From Variovorax paradoxus (GTDB lineage: Bacteria; Pseudomonadota; Gammaproteobacteria; Burkholderiales; Burkholderiaceae_C), in NCBI RefSeq assembly GCF_009498455.1, contig NZ_CP045644.1:3289001-3353000 (forward strand): a stretch of 64,000 nucleotides of DNA, read 5' to 3'. Made by a program: the position numbers and the translations under genes. Below, piece by piece: positions 8,518-16,615 of this stretch (position 1 is its first letter; every line of letters starts with the position of its first letter). A model generated the notes under the pieces. That model saw only the letters and a program-made list of their open reading frames with translations. It was not told where the DNA came from and did not search any database.

Positions 8518-9014
8518 CGCCCAACGAACTCACGGTCGCGCGACTGAAGGCCGACGCGACGCGACGCGCGCGCGGCCATCGCTACGAGGACTTCGATGTC
8601 GGACGCACCTTCACCCATCACTGGGGCCGGACGGTGACCGCCGCCGACAACACCCTGTTCTCGACGCTGACCCTTCACTACAACCCGCACTACACCAGCG
8701 AGGCCTTCGCGGCGGCTCATGGGCACCCGACCACGCCGGTCAACCCGCTGCTGGTGTTCAACACGGTCTTCGGCCTGTCCGTCGAAGACCTCTCGGAAGG
8801 GGGCGGTCCGTTCCTGGGGGTCGACGAGCTGTCCTACCTGCAGCCGGTGTATCCGGGCGACACGCTCCACGCGCGTTCGGAAGTGGTCGCCGCACGGCTG
8901 GCGGGCAACCGGCCCGGCTACGGCATCGTGACGTGGCACACGCGCGGCACGAATCAACGGGGCGAGGAGGTCATTGCCTTCAAGCGTTCGAATCTGGTCA
9001 GAACGAGGAAATAA
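8514..9014 (+). CDS. MaoC-family hydratase, first of two
   Basis: A 166-residue single hot-dog-domain protein of the MaoC-like dehydratase/hydratase family. YEDFDVGRTFTHHWGRTVTAADN is the usual entry to the fold. The hydratase loop reads FSTLTLHYNPHYTSEAFA in place of the classic TGDxNPxHxD, a variant seen among mesaconyl- or itaconyl-CoA-type hydratases. VNPLLVFNTVFGLSVEDL and LQPVYPGDTLHARSEV complete the domain. Its start overlaps the MmgE/PrpD stop by four bases and the dehydrogenase starts two bases after its stop, so translational coupling is likely. Probable role: hydration of an unsaturated branched acyl-CoA. Confidence 0.85.
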   Translation: MTPNELTVARLKADATRRARGHRYEDFDVGRTFTHHWGRTVTAADNTLFSTLTLHYNPHYTSEAFAAAHGHPTTPVNPLLVFNTVFGLSVEDLSEGGGPFLGVDELSYLQPVYPGDTLHARSEVVAARLAGNRPGYGIVTWHTRGTNQRGEEVIAFKRSNLVRTRK

Positions 9015-9016
9015 AC

Positions 9017-10255
9017 ATGTCGCAAGATGGATGGGGTTACATGACGGAGGAGCGTCGCATGATCCGCGACGCCGCGCGCGAGTTCACGATGAAGGAGGTG
9101 CTGCCGGTCGCCAACAAGCTGGATGGCCCCGACGGCGAGATCCCGATGGAACTGCGCCAGAAGATGGCGGACATGGGCTACTTCGGGATCATGATTCCCG
9201 AGGAGTACGGCGGCCTCGGCCTCGGGTACTTCGAGTACTGCCTTATCTGCGAGCAGCTGGCGCGCGGGTGGATGTCGGTCGCATCGATCGTGGCGCGGGC
9301 GCAGGGCGGCTGGATCCGGTCGACGCTATCGAAGGAGAAGCGCGCGAAGTACCTGCCGCGCGCCGTGCGTGGCGAGTTCCTCAACGCCAGTGCCTTGTCC
9401 GAGCCCGACACCGGCTCCGACCTCGCCTCGATCTCCTGCCGTGCCGTGCGTGATGGCGACGAGTGGGTGCTGAGCGGCAACAAGTACTGGTGCACGTTCG
9501 CCGACGGCGCCGACTACATCACCCTGTTCGCACGCACGAGCGCGCCGCCCAGCGCGGACAAGCGCTGGCAGGGCATCTCCTGCTTCCTGATCGAGAAGGA
9601 GCGCGGCAGCTTTCCCAAGGGCATGACCGGGTCGATGATTCCGAAGATCGGCTACTTCGGATGGAAGACCTTCGAGCTCGCGTTCGACGGCCTGCGCGTG
9701 CCGGCCGATTGCCTGGTCGGCGAGGAGGGCATGGCATTCCCCTTGATGACCAAGGGCCTGGAAGGCGCGCGCGCCCACACCGCGGCACGCGCCATCGGGC
9801 TGGCGCAAGGCGCACTCGAGGACGCGATCGCGTATGCGGGCCAGCGCAGGCAGTTCGGCATGCCCATTGCCGAGTACCAGGCCATCCGCTTCAAGATCGC
9901 CACCATGGCCACCGAGGTGGAAGCCGCCCGGCAGCTCATGTACTACGTGTGCGGCGAGATCGACAGCGGCCGCCGTTGCGACAAGGAAGCGTCCATGGCC
10001 AAGTACTTCGCGTCGGAAATGGCGGAGCGCGTGACCTCGGAGGCGCTGCAGATCTTCGGCGGGGCCGGCTACACCAAGCTCTTCCCCATCGAACGCTACT
10101 GGCGCGACGCGCGGCTCACGAAGATCTTCGAAGGCACCTCGGAGATCCAGCAGCGCATCATCGCGACCCACCTGCTGGGCAAGTCCGAGGTCGAGGCCAT
10201 GATCGCGGAGCGCGCGTTCGGGCCGCAGGCCGCGCGTGGTGGAGCTGCAGCATGA
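9017..10255 (+). CDS. Acyl-CoA dehydrogenase
   Basis: A 412-residue FAD-dependent acyl-CoA dehydrogenase; it forms the 2,3-enoyl-CoA and reduces ETF. Signatures: the mid-region SEPDTGSDLASISCRAVRDG, GNKYWCTFADGADYITLFAR, and the C-terminal ALQIFGGAGYTKLFPIERYWRD then IFEGTSEIQQRI, where the Glu of FEGT is at the catalytic-base position of short/medium-chain enzymes. The start at 9017 (MSQDGWGYMTEERRM) is two bases after the MaoC stop. Lying between two MaoC hydratases and a CoA-transferase, it may act on a succinyl-like dicarboxylyl-CoA such as methylsuccinyl-CoA. That substrate is inference only. Confidence 0.93.
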   Translation: MSQDGWGYMTEERRMIRDAAREFTMKEVLPVANKLDGPDGEIPMELRQKMADMGYFGIMIPEEYGGLGLGYFEYCLICEQLARGWMSVASIVARAQGGWIRSTLSKEKRAKYLPRAVRGEFLNASALSEPDTGSDLASISCRAVRDGDEWVLSGNKYWCTFADGADYITLFARTSAPPSADKRWQGISCFLIEKERGSFPKGMTGSMIPKIGYFGWKTFELAFDGLRVPADCLVGEEGMAFPLMTKGLEGARAHTAARAIGLAQGALEDAIAYAGQRRQFGMPIAEYQAIRFKIATMATEVEAARQLMYYVCGEIDSGRRCDKEASMAKYFASEMAERVTSEALQIFGGAGYTKLFPIERYWRDARLTKIFEGTSEIQQRIIATHLLGKSEVEAMIAERAFGPQAARGGAAA

Positions 10256-10743
10256 AGACGGCAGAGCTCACCAGTGCCGACAACTACTTCGAAGACTTCG
10301 AAGTCGGGCTGCTGCTGCGACATGCGCGCGGCAAGACCGTGACGGAGATGGACAACGTGCTCATCACCAACATGGTGATGAACACGGCAGAAGGCCATTT
10401 CAACGAGCACGCGATGAAGCAGCAGGATGCGCGGGGCATCTTTGCGCAGCGTGTCGTGTTCGGCGGCATCAACCTGTCGATGGTGCTCGGCCTGGCGGCG
10501 CAGGACACGGCCGAGCAATGCCTGTGCGAGCTGACGCTGGACAAGATCCGCCTGTCGAATCCCGTGTTCCACGGCGACACGCTCTGTGCCTACAGCGAGG
10601 TGCTGGCGCGCAGCGACGCGGACCGCCCCGATGCCGGCATCGTCCGCTTCAGGCACTACGGCATGAACCAGGACGACAAGCTGTGCGTGGAGGCGGAGCG
10701 CACGGTCCTGCTCAAGCGCAAGAGCCACTGGGCGCACAAGTGA
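10252..10743 (+). CDS. MaoC-family hydratase, second of two
   Basis: A 163-residue MaoC-like hot-dog protein. DNYFEDFEVGLLLRHARGKTV opens the fold, MNTAEGHFNEHAMKQ occupies the hydratase loop, and VVFGGINLSMVLGLAAQD and LSNPVFHGDTLCAYSEVL follow. The sequence differs clearly from the MaoC at 8514, so this is not a recent tandem copy. Its ATG overlaps the dehydrogenase stop by four bases, and its own stop overlaps the GTG of the CoA-transferase. The two MaoC proteins could form one heteromeric hydratase or act on two successive unsaturated intermediates. The MNTAxxHFxxH form recalls mesaconyl-CoA/itaconyl-CoA hydratases; assignment tentative. Confidence 0.85.
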   Translation: MKTAELTSADNYFEDFEVGLLLRHARGKTVTEMDNVLITNMVMNTAEGHFNEHAMKQQDARGIFAQRVVFGGINLSMVLGLAAQDTAEQCLCELTLDKIRLSNPVFHGDTLCAYSEVLARSDADRPDAGIVRFRHYGMNQDDKLCVEAERTVLLKRKSHWAHK

Positions 10744-11981
10744 CGGACGCGAACGCTCCCGCCGGCGCGCTCGAAGGCCTGGTCGTGCTCGACCTGACGC
10801 AGATGCTCGCCGGACCCTATGCCGCCATGATGCTGGCCGACCAGGGGGCCCACGTCATCAAGATCGAACCGCCGGGGGGCGACATGACGCGGCGCAACGG
10901 CCCGCACCTGGAGGGCGCGCTCCCCATGGCGCAGCGCGGCTTCGGCGGCTACTTCGCGTCGATCAACCGCAACAAGAGTTCGATCACGCTCGACCTGAAA
11001 CAGCCGGCCGGCAAGGCCGCGCTGTTGCGGCTGGTGGAGAAGGCCGACGTGCTGGTCGAGAACTACCGCACCGGCGTGATGGAGCGCCTGGGCGTCGGCT
11101 ACGACACGCTCGCGGCCGTCAACCCCCGCCTGGTGTACGCCGCGTTGCGCGGCTTCGGCGATCCGCGCAGCGGCGAAAGCCCTTACGCGACATGGCCCGC
11201 CTACGACCCCGTGGCGCAGGCGATGGGCGGCATCATGGGCATCACCGGCCCGGTGCCGGGCGGGCCTCCCACCAAGGTGGGGCCGGGTGTCGGCGACCTC
11301 ATCCCCGCCACCTTCCTCGCCTTCGGCATCGCGGCGGCCTGCTGGCGCGCGCAGCGCAGCGGCAAGGGGCAGTTCGTCGACGTGGCCATGGTCGATGCGG
11401 TGCTGGCCATCTGCGAACGGCTGGTGTTCCAGTACAGCGCGGCAGCGACACCGCCCCGTCCCGAGGGCAACGGCCATCCGATGCTGTGCCCGTTCGGGCT
11501 GTTCCCCGCCAAGGATGGTTTCGTGAGCCTGGGGGTGCCGAACGACCGCTTCTGGGTGCCGTTGACGCGCCACATGGGGCAACCGGAACTGGCCACCGAC
11601 CCGCGCTATGCGACCAACGAATGCCGGATGCAGCACCGGGGCGAGGTCGAGGAAATCGTCGGCGCCTGGACGGCACGCCACACCAAGGCACAGCTGTCGC
11701 AGATGCTGGGCGGCGAGATTCCCTACGGCCCGGTGTTCGACGCGGCCGACATCTTCGAGGACGCGCACTTCCGCATTCGCGAGATGCTGGTCGACACCGA
11801 GCAGCCCGGCGCATCGCGCCCGCTGACCGTGGCCGGCACGCCGATACGGATGAGCGCGACGCCCGGCGGTGTCCGGCGCCGCGCCCCGATGACCGGCGAG
11901 CACACCGACCGCATCCTGAGCGAGTTCGGCTTCGCCCCCGGCGAGATCGCGGCCCTGCGCGCCGGGCACGCGATCGATTGA
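10740..11981 (+). CDS. Class III (CaiB/BaiF) CoA-transferase
   Basis: A 413-residue CoA-transferase that would activate a carboxylate with CoA from a donor such as succinyl-CoA. It starts at GTG 10740, overlapping the MaoC stop. The N-terminal LVVLDLTQMLAGPYAAMMLADQGAHVIKIE and SINRNKSSITLDLKQPAGKA are family hallmarks, and Asp186 in GPGVGDLIPATFLAFG fits the nucleophilic aspartate of formyl-CoA-transferase relatives. It lacks the racemase His motif seen at 3912, so transfer rather than epimerisation is expected. With hydratases and the CitE lyase it resembles the set used for itaconate or mesaconate (transferase, hydratase, citramalyl- or methylmalyl-CoA lyase). Confidence 0.9.
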   Translation: MTDANAPAGALEGLVVLDLTQMLAGPYAAMMLADQGAHVIKIEPPGGDMTRRNGPHLEGALPMAQRGFGGYFASINRNKSSITLDLKQPAGKAALLRLVEKADVLVENYRTGVMERLGVGYDTLAAVNPRLVYAALRGFGDPRSGESPYATWPAYDPVAQAMGGIMGITGPVPGGPPTKVGPGVGDLIPATFLAFGIAAACWRAQRSGKGQFVDVAMVDAVLAICERLVFQYSAAATPPRPEGNGHPMLCPFGLFPAKDGFVSLGVPNDRFWVPLTRHMGQPELATDPRYATNECRMQHRGEVEEIVGAWTARHTKAQLSQMLGGEIPYGPVFDAADIFEDAHFRIREMLVDTEQPGASRPLTVAGTPIRMSATPGGVRRRAPMTGEHTDRILSEFGFAPGEIAALRAGHAID

Positions 11982-12020
11982 CCCTTGCGCATGTTGCGCA
12001 TTCACCAAGGAAACACCCTC

Positions 12021-12932
12021 ATGCAAGACCGACCCCGAAGACTCCGTCGCTGCCAGCTGTCCGTGCCCGGTTCCAGCGAAAAGATGATGCGCAAGGCCAG
12101 CGAGATGGACCTGGATTTCGTTTTCCTCGACCTGGAGGACGCGGTCGCCCCGTCGGAGAAAAGACCGGCCCGCGCCAAGATCGTGCAGGCCCTGAACACG
12201 CTGGACTGGGGCCGCACCACGCGCTGCGTGCGCATCAACGACCTCACCACCGAGTACGCGTACGAGGACATCATCGAGGTGGTCGAAGGCGCACGCGAGA
12301 ACCTCGACGTGATCATGCTGCCCAAGGCCATGAGCGCGGCCGACGTGCAGTTCGTCGACAAGCTCCTCACGATGATGGAGAAGAAGCTCGGCCTCACGAA
12401 GCGCATCGGCATCGACGTGCTGATCGAGGAGGTCGAAGCCATGATGCAGGTCGAGGCCATCGCCGCGTCCACGCCCCGGCTCGAATGCCTGATCTTCGGC
12501 ATGGGCGACTACTCGGCGAGCCAGGGCATCTCGATCCGCGACATCGGCGGGCCCAGCGGCTACCCGGGCGACATCTGGAACTACCAGCGCCACAAGCTCA
12601 CGATCGCGGCACGCGCCCACCGGATCGACGCCGTCGACGGGCCGTACGCCGACTTCAAGAACCCCGACGCGTACCGCGAGGAATGCCGGCGCGCGATGAT
12701 TCTGGGCATGGTCGGCAAGTGGGCGATCCACCCGGCGCAGGTGGCGGTGGCACAGGAAGCCTTCTCGCCTTCGGAGGTCGACGTGGCGAGGGCCCGCGAC
12801 ATGATCAAGGCCTACGACGAGGCCCTGGCGCAAGGCCTCGGCGCCGTGCAGTACGGGGGAAAGATGATCGACATCGCCTCGGTGCGCGTCGTGCGCAACC
12901 TCGTGGACAGGGCCGACCGGATCGGCATGTAG
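12021..12932 (+). CDS. CitE-like (malyl/citramalyl-CoA type) lyase
   Basis: A 303-residue HpcH/HpaI-family acyl-CoA lyase. RCQLSVPGSSEKMMRKASEM and FVFLDLEDAVAPSEKRPARAK carry the Mg/CoA-binding acidic residues. A mid-protein segment (LIEEVEAMMQVEAIAAST, then LIFGMGDYSASQGI) and WAIHPAQVAVAQEAFSPSE match malyl-CoA/beta-methylmalyl-CoA lyases. The start at 12021 is preceded by AAGGA. It is 39 bases after the CoA-transferase and is likely the C-C cleaving step of this operon. A strong hairpin follows its stop. Confidence 0.9.
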   Translation: MQDRPRRLRRCQLSVPGSSEKMMRKASEMDLDFVFLDLEDAVAPSEKRPARAKIVQALNTLDWGRTTRCVRINDLTTEYAYEDIIEVVEGARENLDVIMLPKAMSAADVQFVDKLLTMMEKKLGLTKRIGIDVLIEEVEAMMQVEAIAASTPRLECLIFGMGDYSASQGISIRDIGGPSGYPGDIWNYQRHKLTIAARAHRIDAVDGPYADFKNPDAYREECRRAMILGMVGKWAIHPAQVAVAQEAFSPSEVDVARARDMIKAYDEALAQGLGAVQYGGKMIDIASVRVVRNLVDRADRIGM

Positions 12933-12963
12933 TCCACCCGGCGGCCCCGCGCGGCTGCCGCAC

Positions 12964-13012
12964 ACCCGGCCCTGCATGCCGCGACGCACGACGGCGTGCG
13001 GGGCCGGGTTTC
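12964..13012 (+). terminator. Long stem-loop between the CitE-like lyase and Bug genes
   Basis: Two 18-base arms (12964-12981 and 12992-13009) pair along their whole length with two G-T pairs around a 10-base loop, and the right arm runs into TTT. It lies in the 106-base gap between the lyase and Bug genes of one operon. It could be a partial terminator or an mRNA-stabilising hairpin that sets Bug expression apart from the enzymes. The short T tract argues against a full intrinsic terminator. Confidence 0.55.
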
Positions 13013-13038
13013 CATTCGCAAACCACAGAGACACACCC

Positions 13039-14043
13039 ATGCGCAACAGATCATCCATGCGGTCCGGCTTTCGAGCGATGGCGGCGATGCTGGCCGTGTT
13101 CGCCATCACCATCGGCACCACCAGCGCGGCACTGGCGCAGAAGCCGCCATGGCCCGCCAGGCCCATCGAGCTGATCAATCCGTTTCCCGCCGGCGGGGCG
13201 AGCGACGAGATGAGCCGCTACATCGCGCAGAAGTTGGGCGCGGAACTTGGTCAGCCCGTGCTTGTGATCAACGTCCCGGGGGCCGGCGGTTCCATCGGCA
13301 TGCAGCGCCTGGCCCGGGCCCCCAAGGACGGCTACACCATCGGCCTGGCTCATTCGGGCACCCATGTCATCACGCCCCTGGTCTACGCCAAGGTCGGCTA
13401 CGACCCCGTCAAGGACTTCACGCCTGTTGCCCAGCTCGTTGACTACGCCAACGTGCTCGTGGTGAATGCCAGCGGCCCCTACAAGACGCTGCAGGACCTG
13501 CTGGGCGCCGCGAAGCGGAACCCGGGTGCGATCAACTACGCCTCCGCGGGCAACGGCACGTCGAACCATCTGTCGGCCGAGATGCTGGCGGCGATGTCGG
13601 GCGTGAAGTTCACGCACATTCCTTACAAGGGCAGCGCGCCGGCCATGGTCGATGTGCTGTCGGGCACCGTGCCCTTCATGTTCGATGCGATGTCGACCTC
13701 GCTGCCGCAGATCCGGTCCGGCCGGCTGCGCGCACTGGCCACCACCGGCCGGACCCGCGAGCGCCAGCTCCCCGACGTTCCCACCGTCGGCGAGATCGTT
13801 CCAGGGTACCTCGTGGCGGGGTGGGCCGGGATCATGGCGCCGGCCGGCGTGCCGGTGGAGGTGGTCGCCCGGCTGAGCAAAGCGCTGGAGAAAGTGGTCA
13901 ACACGCCGGACGCCCTGGCGTACTTCGCGTCGCGCGGCAATGTGGCCGCGTACGGCCCGCCCGCGCACCTCGCTGAACTGGTGACGCGCGACCTGCAGTT
14001 CTGGGCCCCGGTCGTCAAGGCGTCCGGCGCGAAGGTCGATTGA
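13039..14043 (+). CDS. Bug/TctC-family periplasmic binding protein
   Basis: A 334-residue tripartite tricarboxylate receptor (Bug) protein. The signal peptide spans about residues 1-36 (hydrophobic AMLAVFAITIGTTSAALAQ), then the mature start WPARPIELINPFPAGGASDEM. Ligand-domain hallmarks: GQPVLVINVPGAGGSIGMQRLA, KDGYTIGLAHSG and HIPYKGSAPAMVDVLSG. Such proteins capture organic acids for TctAB-type transport or for signalling. Its place inside the dicarboxylate operon suggests it binds that substrate. No TctA/TctB membrane partner is in the window. Confidence 0.93.
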   Translation: MRNRSSMRSGFRAMAAMLAVFAITIGTTSAALAQKPPWPARPIELINPFPAGGASDEMSRYIAQKLGAELGQPVLVINVPGAGGSIGMQRLARAPKDGYTIGLAHSGTHVITPLVYAKVGYDPVKDFTPVAQLVDYANVLVVNASGPYKTLQDLLGAAKRNPGAINYASAGNGTSNHLSAEMLAAMSGVKFTHIPYKGSAPAMVDVLSGTVPFMFDAMSTSLPQIRSGRLRALATTGRTRERQLPDVPTVGEIVPGYLVAGWAGIMAPAGVPVEVVARLSKALEKVVNTPDALAYFASRGNVAAYGPPAHLAELVTRDLQFWAPVVKASGAKVD

Positions 14044-14088
14044 GCGGGCCTGCGCGCCCACCCGCATCCGTTTGAAACCCCATTCGCC

Positions 14089-16224
14089 ATGTCAGACATC
14101 ACCGCACTCCTGGAACCCCAATCCATCGTCGTCATCGGCGCCTCGGAAGATCCGACGCGCATCGGCGGACGTCCCCTGAAATACCTGCGCAGCTCGGGCT
14201 TTGCCGGTGCGGTGTACGTCGTCAATCCGAACCGCGAATCCGTCCAGGGTTTCGATTCCTACAAGAGCGTCGACAGCCTGCCCCAGGTCGTCGACCTGGC
14301 GATCATTGCGCTGCCAGCCCACCTGGCCGGCGCCGCGCTCGACGATTGCGGCCGCAAGGGCATCCGGACGGCGATCATCTTTTCTGCCGGCTTTTCCGAA
14401 ACCGACGAGGCCGGCCAGCGCATGCAGACGGACATCGCCGCCCTCTCGCAGCGCCACGGAATTCGCGTGCTGGGGCCCAACTGCCTGGGGGTGTTCAATT
14501 CCCACATCGGGTTCTACGGGACCTTCACGCAGGCGCTGTCCGGCGGCTTCCTCGAACCGGGGCCCGTGGCCATCGTCAGCCAGAGCGGTGCCTGTGGCGG
14601 CCACCTGGCCTACCTGTGCCGCCAGCGGAACATCGGCATCGGCTACTGGATCACCACGGGCAACGAGGTCGACCTGGGCATCTCGGAGTGCCTCCACTGG
14701 CTGGCTTGCTCGCCGAAGGTGCGGGTGATCGTCGCCTACGCGGAAGCCGTGCGCAACGGGCCGATGTTCGTGCAGGCGCTGGAGGCTGCGCGCGCCAGGG
14801 GCAAGCCCGTCATCATCCTGAAGGTCGGGCGCTCCGTCAGCGGCGCGCGCGCCGCGGCCTCGCACACCGGGGCCCTGGCCGGCGAAGACGCCGTGTACGA
14901 CGCGGTGCTCCAGCAGTACGGCGTGCACCGCGCGGGAAGCATCGAGGAGATGCTGGACATTGCCTACGCCTGCCTGGCGACGCCCACCTTCGCGAACAAC
15001 CAGCTGGGGGTGTTCACCGTCTCCGGGGGCATCGGCGTGCAGATCGCGGATGCGGCGGACGAGTACGGCGTCGACGTGCCGCTGCTGGCCCCGTCGGCCC
15101 AGGACGAGATCCGCGCGCTCATTCCCTTTGCGGGCACGGCCAACCCGATCGACGTGACCGCGCAACTCACGAACGAACGCAGCCTGCTGGGCAAGTGCCT
15201 GGACATCGCACTGGCGCAAGGGCAGTTCGGTGCGCTGGTGTGCTTTCTGACGAGCTCGCCCGCATCCAGGGCCTCGGCCGACTGGCTGCTCGAAACCTTC
15301 AGCGCCATGCGCGAACGCCACCCGGACGTGCTGTGCGTGCTGTCCTTCGTCGCACCCGTGGAAACGGTCCGCGAGTTCGAGCGCCTGGGGTTCCTGGTGT
15401 TCGAAGACCCCAATCGGGCGGTGAGGGCGCTCGGTGCGCTGTCGCGCTTCGAGCGCTCGTTCGCGTCGGCACGCCTGGCGCAAGAGGACGCGGCGCTGCC
15501 GCAAGGTGGGGGGTCGCCCGGCCTGCGTGTCGATGTCTCGGACGAGCAGGCGGCCAAGCGCGTCCTCGCCGCCGCCGGCATTCCGTCGCTGCCCGAAGTG
15601 CTGGCCCCCACCGCGGCCGATGTGCGCGCGGCCGTCGAACACCTGAACCGGCCGGTCGTGCTCAAGATCGTTTCACCGGACATCCCGCACAAGACCGAAG
15701 TCCAGGGGGTGGTGCTGAACATCGACTCGCCGGACCGCGCCCACGAGGCGGCCGTGGCAATGTTCGAGCGCGTCGGTGCGTCGTGCCCCGCGGCCGAGAT
15801 TCGCGGCATCCTCGTGGCGCCGATGTGCGAGCGCGGCATCGAAACCATCTGCGGCGCCTACCAGGACCCCGTGTTCGGCCCCATGGTGCTGTTCGGTCTG
15901 GGCGGCGTCCATGTCGAAGTGCTGAAGGACGTCGTGCTGCGGCGGGCACCCTTCGGTGTGCCGGAGGCCCGCGCGATGATCCGCGAGATTCGCGGCGCCG
16001 CGCTGCTCGCGGGTGTTCGCGGACAGGCCCCCTCGGACACCGAGGCGCTGGCCCGCGTGCTGGTCGCGCTGTCGGTCTTCGCTTTCGAGAACCGCGATTG
16101 GGTGGCCGAGATCGACATCAACCCCTTCGTCGTCCTGGCGGCCGGCCAAGGGGGCTTTGCGCTCGATGCATTGATCCAGACCCGAGGTCCGGACCCCTGC
16201 ACCGCACCGGTCACGCGGGCGTGA
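14089..16224 (+). CDS. NDP-forming acyl-CoA synthetase (CoA-binding plus ATP-grasp)
   Basis: A 711-residue single-chain acetate-CoA-ligase (ADP-forming)-like protein. Domains in order: CoA-binding Rossmann domain (IVVIGASEDPTRIGGRPLKYL, residues 13-33), succinyl-CoA-ligase-like domains with the phospho-histidine motif ARAAASHTGALAG (His259), then ATP-grasp from about 500 (VLKIVSPDIPHKTEVQGVVL, MVLFGLGGVHVEVLKDVVLR). It should make an acyl-CoA from an acid with ATP giving ADP and phosphate, or run in reverse to conserve energy. It is 45 bases after the Bug gene. A CCACCC-GCATC half-site at 14058-14068 just upstream resembles one arm of the window's dyad operators. It ends convergently, overlapping the DUF35 gene by 14 bases. 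Confidence 0.9.
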   Translation: MSDITALLEPQSIVVIGASEDPTRIGGRPLKYLRSSGFAGAVYVVNPNRESVQGFDSYKSVDSLPQVVDLAIIALPAHLAGAALDDCGRKGIRTAIIFSAGFSETDEAGQRMQTDIAALSQRHGIRVLGPNCLGVFNSHIGFYGTFTQALSGGFLEPGPVAIVSQSGACGGHLAYLCRQRNIGIGYWITTGNEVDLGISECLHWLACSPKVRVIVAYAEAVRNGPMFVQALEAARARGKPVIILKVGRSVSGARAAASHTGALAGEDAVYDAVLQQYGVHRAGSIEEMLDIAYACLATPTFANNQLGVFTVSGGIGVQIADAADEYGVDVPLLAPSAQDEIRALIPFAGTANPIDVTAQLTNERSLLGKCLDIALAQGQFGALVCFLTSSPASRASADWLLETFSAMRERHPDVLCVLSFVAPVETVREFERLGFLVFEDPNRAVRALGALSRFERSFASARLAQEDAALPQGGGSPGLRVDVSDEQAAKRVLAAAGIPSLPEVLAPTAADVRAAVEHLNRPVVLKIVSPDIPHKTEVQGVVLNIDSPDRAHEAAVAMFERVGASCPAAEIRGILVAPMCERGIETICGAYQDPVFGPMVLFGLGGVHVEVLKDVVLRRAPFGVPEARAMIREIRGAALLAGVRGQAPSDTEALARVLVALSVFAFENRDWVAEIDINPFVVLAAGQGGFALDALIQTRGPDPCTAPVTRA

Positions 16225-16612
16225 ACATCGGGATCGCGTGACCGCCCTCGGCGGCCTTGAAGCACACCTTCACCCGGTCGCCGATGCGCAGGGTGTCGAG
16301 GTCGCAGTCGACGATGTTGCTCAGCATCGTGACCCCTTCGTCCAGCCGGACATAGGCGATGGCATAGGGCGCAGGGTTGGCTGCGCGCGTGACGCTCACG
16401 CTGTAGATCGTGCCGAGCCCGCAGGCGGGTTGCCACTCGAGCGCATCGCTCATGCAGTAGGGGCACAGCGAGCGGGGATACCAGTGGGTCTGGCCGCAGG
16501 CAGGGCAGTGCTTGATCAGCAGGCTGCCTTCGGCGGCCGCGCGCCAGAAGGGGGCGGTGGCTGCGTCGATGATGGGCGCCGCGAGCGGGCGGTCCTGGTA
16601 GAGGGTTGTCAT
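16211..16612 (-). CDS. DUF35 zinc-ribbon/OB-fold protein (thiolase partner)
   Basis: A 133-residue protein with an N-terminal zinc ribbon (CPACGQ, then CPYCMS, about residues 36-53) and a C-terminal OB fold (LGTIYSVSVTRAANPAPYAIAYVRLDEG). DUF35 proteins form complexes with SCP2-type thiolase-fold enzymes, as in steroid side-chain retro-aldolases and the BbsA/BbsB thiolase. It starts three bases after the thiolase-like gene stop, so the two are almost certainly coupled. It probably shapes CoA-substrate binding rather than catalysing alone. Confidence 0.9.
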   Translation of the reverse strand: MTTLYQDRPLAAPIIDAATAPFWRAAAEGSLLIKHCPACGQTHWYPRSLCPYCMSDALEWQPACGLGTIYSVSVTRAANPAPYAIAYVRLDEGVTMLSNIVDCDLDTLRIGDRVKVCFKAAEGGHAIPMFTPA

Positions 16613-16615
16613 GGG

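Noticed and set aside
14058..14068. CCACCC-GCATC half-site before the NDP-forming synthetase
   Set aside because: It matches one arm and spacer of the dyad, but the second arm (CGTTTG) is absent, so it is not counted as an operator.
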